Source: Burkholderiaceae bacterium
GTDB taxonomy: Bacteria; Pseudomonadota; Gammaproteobacteria; Burkholderiales; Burkholderiaceae_C
DNA length: 64,000 nt
Assembly: GCA_017992055.1 (NCBI GenBank)
Contig: JAGOPK010000015.1
Location: 71,333-135,332, forward strand
Reading direction: 5' to 3'
Shown here: in pieces, positions 62,030-64,000 of the stretch
Layout: every line of letters begins with the position of its first letter
Position numbering within the stretch: the stretch's first letter is position 1
Made by a program: the position numbers and the translations under genes
Notes under the pieces: generated by a model
Told to the model about the DNA's origin: nothing
Databases searched by the model: none
Seen by the model: the letters and a program-made list of their open reading frames with translations, nothing else

Positions 62030-62314
62030 ATGAATGGCAACCAATCCATGACCCGACATGCCGCACGCCGCGCCCAGCAGCGCGCCATCCCCCCGATGGC
62101 GATCGATCTGCTGCTGAGGTTCGGGCGATCCGAAAAGGCCGGAGATGGGTGTACCAGGGTCTACCTCGACAAGACATCCCACCGGCGACTCAGGGCCTAC
62201 GCCGGCCGTCTCGCGTCCCACCTTCACGACTACCTCGGCATCTACGCGGTCGTGGCCGGTGATCAACATGTGGTCACCGTTGCCCACCGCATCGAACGCA
62301 TCCGTCGCAACTGA
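62030..62314 (+). CDS. Small DUF4258-like protein
   Basis: 94-residue basic protein with GGAGGAG just before the ATG. The pattern TRHAARRAQQRAIPPMAIDLLLRFG, GCTRVYLDKTSHRRLRAYAG and YAVVAGDQHVVTVAHRIERI resembles DUF4258 and related toxin-like small proteins often found on mobile DNA. No catalytic residue set is evident. It is the second gene of the cassette, 108 bp after the HTH protein. Confidence 0.7.
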   Translation: MNGNQSMTRHAARRAQQRAIPPMAIDLLLRFGRSEKAGDGCTRVYLDKTSHRRLRAYAGRLASHLHDYLGIYAVVAGDQHVVTVAHRIERIRRN

Positions 62315-62352
62315 CTGTCCGAACCGCTGATCAACACAGGCCCCCAAACTCC

Positions 62353-62766
62353 ATGAGCCTCCTCACCGACATCGCGATCACGCACACCTACAAGGGGAAG
62401 AAGTCCCCCGATCCAGTCAGCTTTACCCTGCACCCCTTCCAAAACTCGACTGGCACGCACATCGGGCGGTACGAAGTTCTGCGGGATATCGAGATCGGTT
62501 CACGCACCAAGAAGCGCTCCGCTCATCTGACCAAAGCCGAACTCGCGGAACTCTACGCTCGCGGACTTCACGAAAAGTTCAGCATCCGATTGCGCCTTCG
62601 CCCGCAAGGCGCAACCTATCCGGACGCCCCTCCTGGAAAGAAGGTGCCGAGCCACTGCATTCTCCGTGGTTCAGACTTTGCACGGTTGGTTGCAGCAGTC
62701 GATCCCACTTCCACGATGTCTGGCGGTCTGCGTAACCAACTGGCGCGGATTGGCCTGAACTTCTGA
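62353..62766 (+). CDS. Uncharacterised cassette protein
   Basis: 137-residue protein I do not recognise. It begins MSLLTDIAITHTYKGKKSPDPVSF and seems a beta-rich N-terminal part followed by a helical LTKAELAELYARGLHEKF and a basic loop. No membrane helix, signal peptide or known motif is visible. It lies 38 bp after the DUF4258-like gene on the same strand. Confidence 0.65.
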   Translation: MSLLTDIAITHTYKGKKSPDPVSFTLHPFQNSTGTHIGRYEVLRDIEIGSRTKKRSAHLTKAELAELYARGLHEKFSIRLRLRPQGATYPDAPPGKKVPSHCILRGSDFARLVAAVDPTSTMSGGLRNQLARIGLNF

Positions 62767-62803
62767 AACATCACGCCCGCAATACTGATCAAACCAACAA
62801 CCA

Positions 62804-63439
62804 ATGCAATCATCAATCATCAGCCACCTTGCGCAGAGATTCGAGCCATATCTGACGCTGCACAGGCTGCACCCGTCAAAGGTCTATTCGTACGCCGCGC
62901 GAGAGTTCTTCAACCTCCCGGTCATCGACTACTCACGCCATGCACCCAAGTGCAAGGCCGGAGAGTCGTGGGTCTACATCGCAACCCCTGCCGAGGCCAA
63001 TCTGAGCGCATTGCCCCCCGAGCAGCGGTTGTACGTCGGCGCACAAACACAAGACCGGATGTTCCGGGGTGACGGGCTCTCCGGAGACAACTTTCACCAC
63101 GCCGAGATGCGCCGTGGCCGAGGTGATGACAACCTCGGGTCGTACCTTCAGCAGACGGGCGAGGTCAAAATTCATCGCATCGATGCAGCGTCGATCCTTC
63201 ATGGTGCGAACTCCATTCCCGAACTTCAAAAGCTGACCCGCCTAATGCGCATGCCTCTGCCGGCGCGGGCTCATCAAGCGTGGTGGCTAGAGCAGTACGT
63301 CCTGCACCACGAGTTGCGGACCTGGCGTTGGAACAAGGACGGCGCGGCTGCACACGTCTCAAAGAGCCTGGCCGAAGGTGTGCACGCTGAGCCGCCTCAG
63401 AACGAATCGCAGCCCGACCAACTCGGAAGCTTCGAGTGA
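62804..63439 (+). CDS. Possible divergent GIY-YIG-type nuclease
   Basis: 211-residue protein. SWVYIATPAE and, 15 residues on, RLYVGAQTQDRMFRG resemble the two GIY-YIG strands followed by the catalytic Arg. HHAEMRRGRG and HQAWWLEQYVLHHELRTWRWNKD could supply the His and the metal-binding Glu. The spacing is longer than usual, so the call is tentative. It is the last gene of the cassette; a nuclease would fit a defence or mobile-element role. Confidence 0.6.
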   Translation: MQSSIISHLAQRFEPYLTLHRLHPSKVYSYAAREFFNLPVIDYSRHAPKCKAGESWVYIATPAEANLSALPPEQRLYVGAQTQDRMFRGDGLSGDNFHHAEMRRGRGDDNLGSYLQQTGEVKIHRIDAASILHGANSIPELQKLTRLMRMPLPARAHQAWWLEQYVLHHELRTWRWNKDGAAAHVSKSLAEGVHAEPPQNESQPDQLGSFE

Positions 63440-63875
63440 CCAGCGAGGCGACTTCGAAGAAGCGGGCCGCAGTCCACGCCAAGACCAGTTGAAGAAACTG
63501 TCGGGTAGGACGGCTCCCTTCGTCAACATGACCGCACCAGCCGTTGATCGCAACTACGCTCACTGCATCTACCGCTCTATAAAGCCGTCCGCCGCAAGTG
63601 GGGTTCGGCCGGCCAGAGAGGCCTTCGTCGTCACAAAAAACTGCCACTTGCTACCTCCCGGCAGATCCCCGAGACGCCGCCGCCGGTCTCGAACGGCCGC
63701 CTCCTGGCCGAGCGCCGAACTCACGGACTCGGCCATCAAGAGTCGTTCACAACAGTCAGCTCACCGGCCGCCGCCGTCAACCCCATGTCGGGCCTAGCTT
63801 GCGTTCCTTCCGGAGTGCATCCCATTGGTGACTTCGCCGTTTAGCCTCCAATTTGAGTCAATCTTGCGGCAGCCT
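63440..63875. other. Non-coding stretch between the cassette and the IS end
   Basis: About 435 bases with no frame I can support: the open frames here lack ribosome binding sites and recognisable domains. It may be eroded coding DNA left by insertions. Confidence 0.5.
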
Positions 63876-64000
63876 GTTGGCGCCGACCGAAATTTGACCA
63901 CCCGCGCCGATTGAAATTTGACCAGGGGCGGGAGGCTGTCTTGGAGACAGCCATCTGTGGATAAGTCTATTCGCTGGTCGGGTTGAGGCCCTCCTGGTTG
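63876..64000 (-). mobile_element. Terminus of an IS21-family-like insertion sequence (partial)
   Basis: The interval begins with TGTTGGCGCCGACC and holds GAAATTTGACCA twice (63890-63901 and 63914-63925), spaced 24 bp, the multiple terminal repeat layout of IS21-type elements. A minus-strand frame entering from the window edge ends NQEGLNPTSE at a TAG (63967-63969), which would be the C-terminus of the helper ATPase IstB. The family call rests on this layout only. Confidence 0.6.

Noticed and set aside
63378-63797. 140-codon frame after the possible GIY-YIG gene
   Set aside because: It starts inside the upstream gene, has no ribosome binding site and its product is Arg/Pro/Ser-rich without a fold signature.

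Overview
The window is high-GC DNA with ATGA/GTGA stop-start overlaps almost everywhere. It is most likely the chromosome of a Burkholderiales betaproteobacterium, probably the Rubrivivax/Roseateles/Leptothrix/Ideonella group. This is inferred from the Bug-type (tripartite tricarboxylate) binding proteins, the Burkholderiales-style porin, the DUF2061 and YkgJ proteins and the mnmG-rsmG-parA block. No rRNA, tRNA or CRISPR array was seen. The species cannot be fixed by reading alone.

Layout. 1-6 kb: a very large multi-PAS/GAF hybrid histidine kinase (cut by the window edge) overlaps an HD-GYP response regulator. 6-10 kb: a Bug binding protein divergent from an IclR regulator, an NTF2-like protein and a zinc alcohol dehydrogenase. 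9.9-18.4 kb: one long minus-strand cluster for basic amino acids. It holds a secreted cyanophycinase, then genes in the Pseudomonas order aotJ-aotQ-aotM-aotO-aotP-argR, then two arginine N-succinyltransferase subunits. This reads as release of Asp-Arg/Lys material outside the cell, uptake of basic amino acids, and entry into the succinyl pathway. A TonB-dependent receptor diverges from it. 21-29.5 kb: pirin, a possible nuclease-fold protein, thioredoxin-family protein, GST, a cysteine-free glutaredoxin, and an alpha/beta hydrolase coupled to a Na+-efflux-type ABC pair.

29.5-31.1 kb is a small quorum-sensing-like locus: an RsaM-like protein and a divergent LuxR solo. Downstream of luxR is a lux-box-like 20-mer, a 19-codon gene with a good ribosome binding site, and a strong terminator. 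There is no luxI. 31-35.7 kb: DUF2892, Crp/Fnr, DUF2061, YkgJ, mnmG and rsmG. 35.7-37.4 kb: parA and a GNAT gene. One perfect and one near-perfect parS site lie inside mnmG and rsmG, but parB is not here. 37.4-40.4 kb: a MarR gene broken by a 7-bp tandem duplication, a 60-codon ORF, an aryl-CoA ligase and RidA.

40.4-51.6 kb: thymidine kinase, a LuxR-HTH regulator, then a cluster of a winged-helix/TPR regulator, a vanadium-haloperoxidase-like (PAP2) protein with an N-terminal (ESW)6 tract, and a leaderless subtilase. After these come a PLP aldolase/dehydratase, a glutamine-amidotransferase-like hydrolase, an M20 amidohydrolase, a Lys-rich secreted protein and DUF427. 51.6-60.1 kb: two Bug proteins, a porin, a lipoprotein metallo-hydrolase, a double-HTH LysR, a GNAT and a second TonB receptor.

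60.1-64 kb has visibly lower GC and looks acquired. A long non-coding stretch leads to a promoter framed by two identical near-palindromes. It drives a cassette of an HTH protein, a small DUF4258-like protein, an unknown protein and a possible GIY-YIG nuclease. The window ends in the terminus of what looks like an IS21-family element. The best candidates for something undescribed are the lux-box/19-aa peptide locus, the regulator-haloperoxidase-subtilase cluster and the 60.8-63.4 kb cassette.
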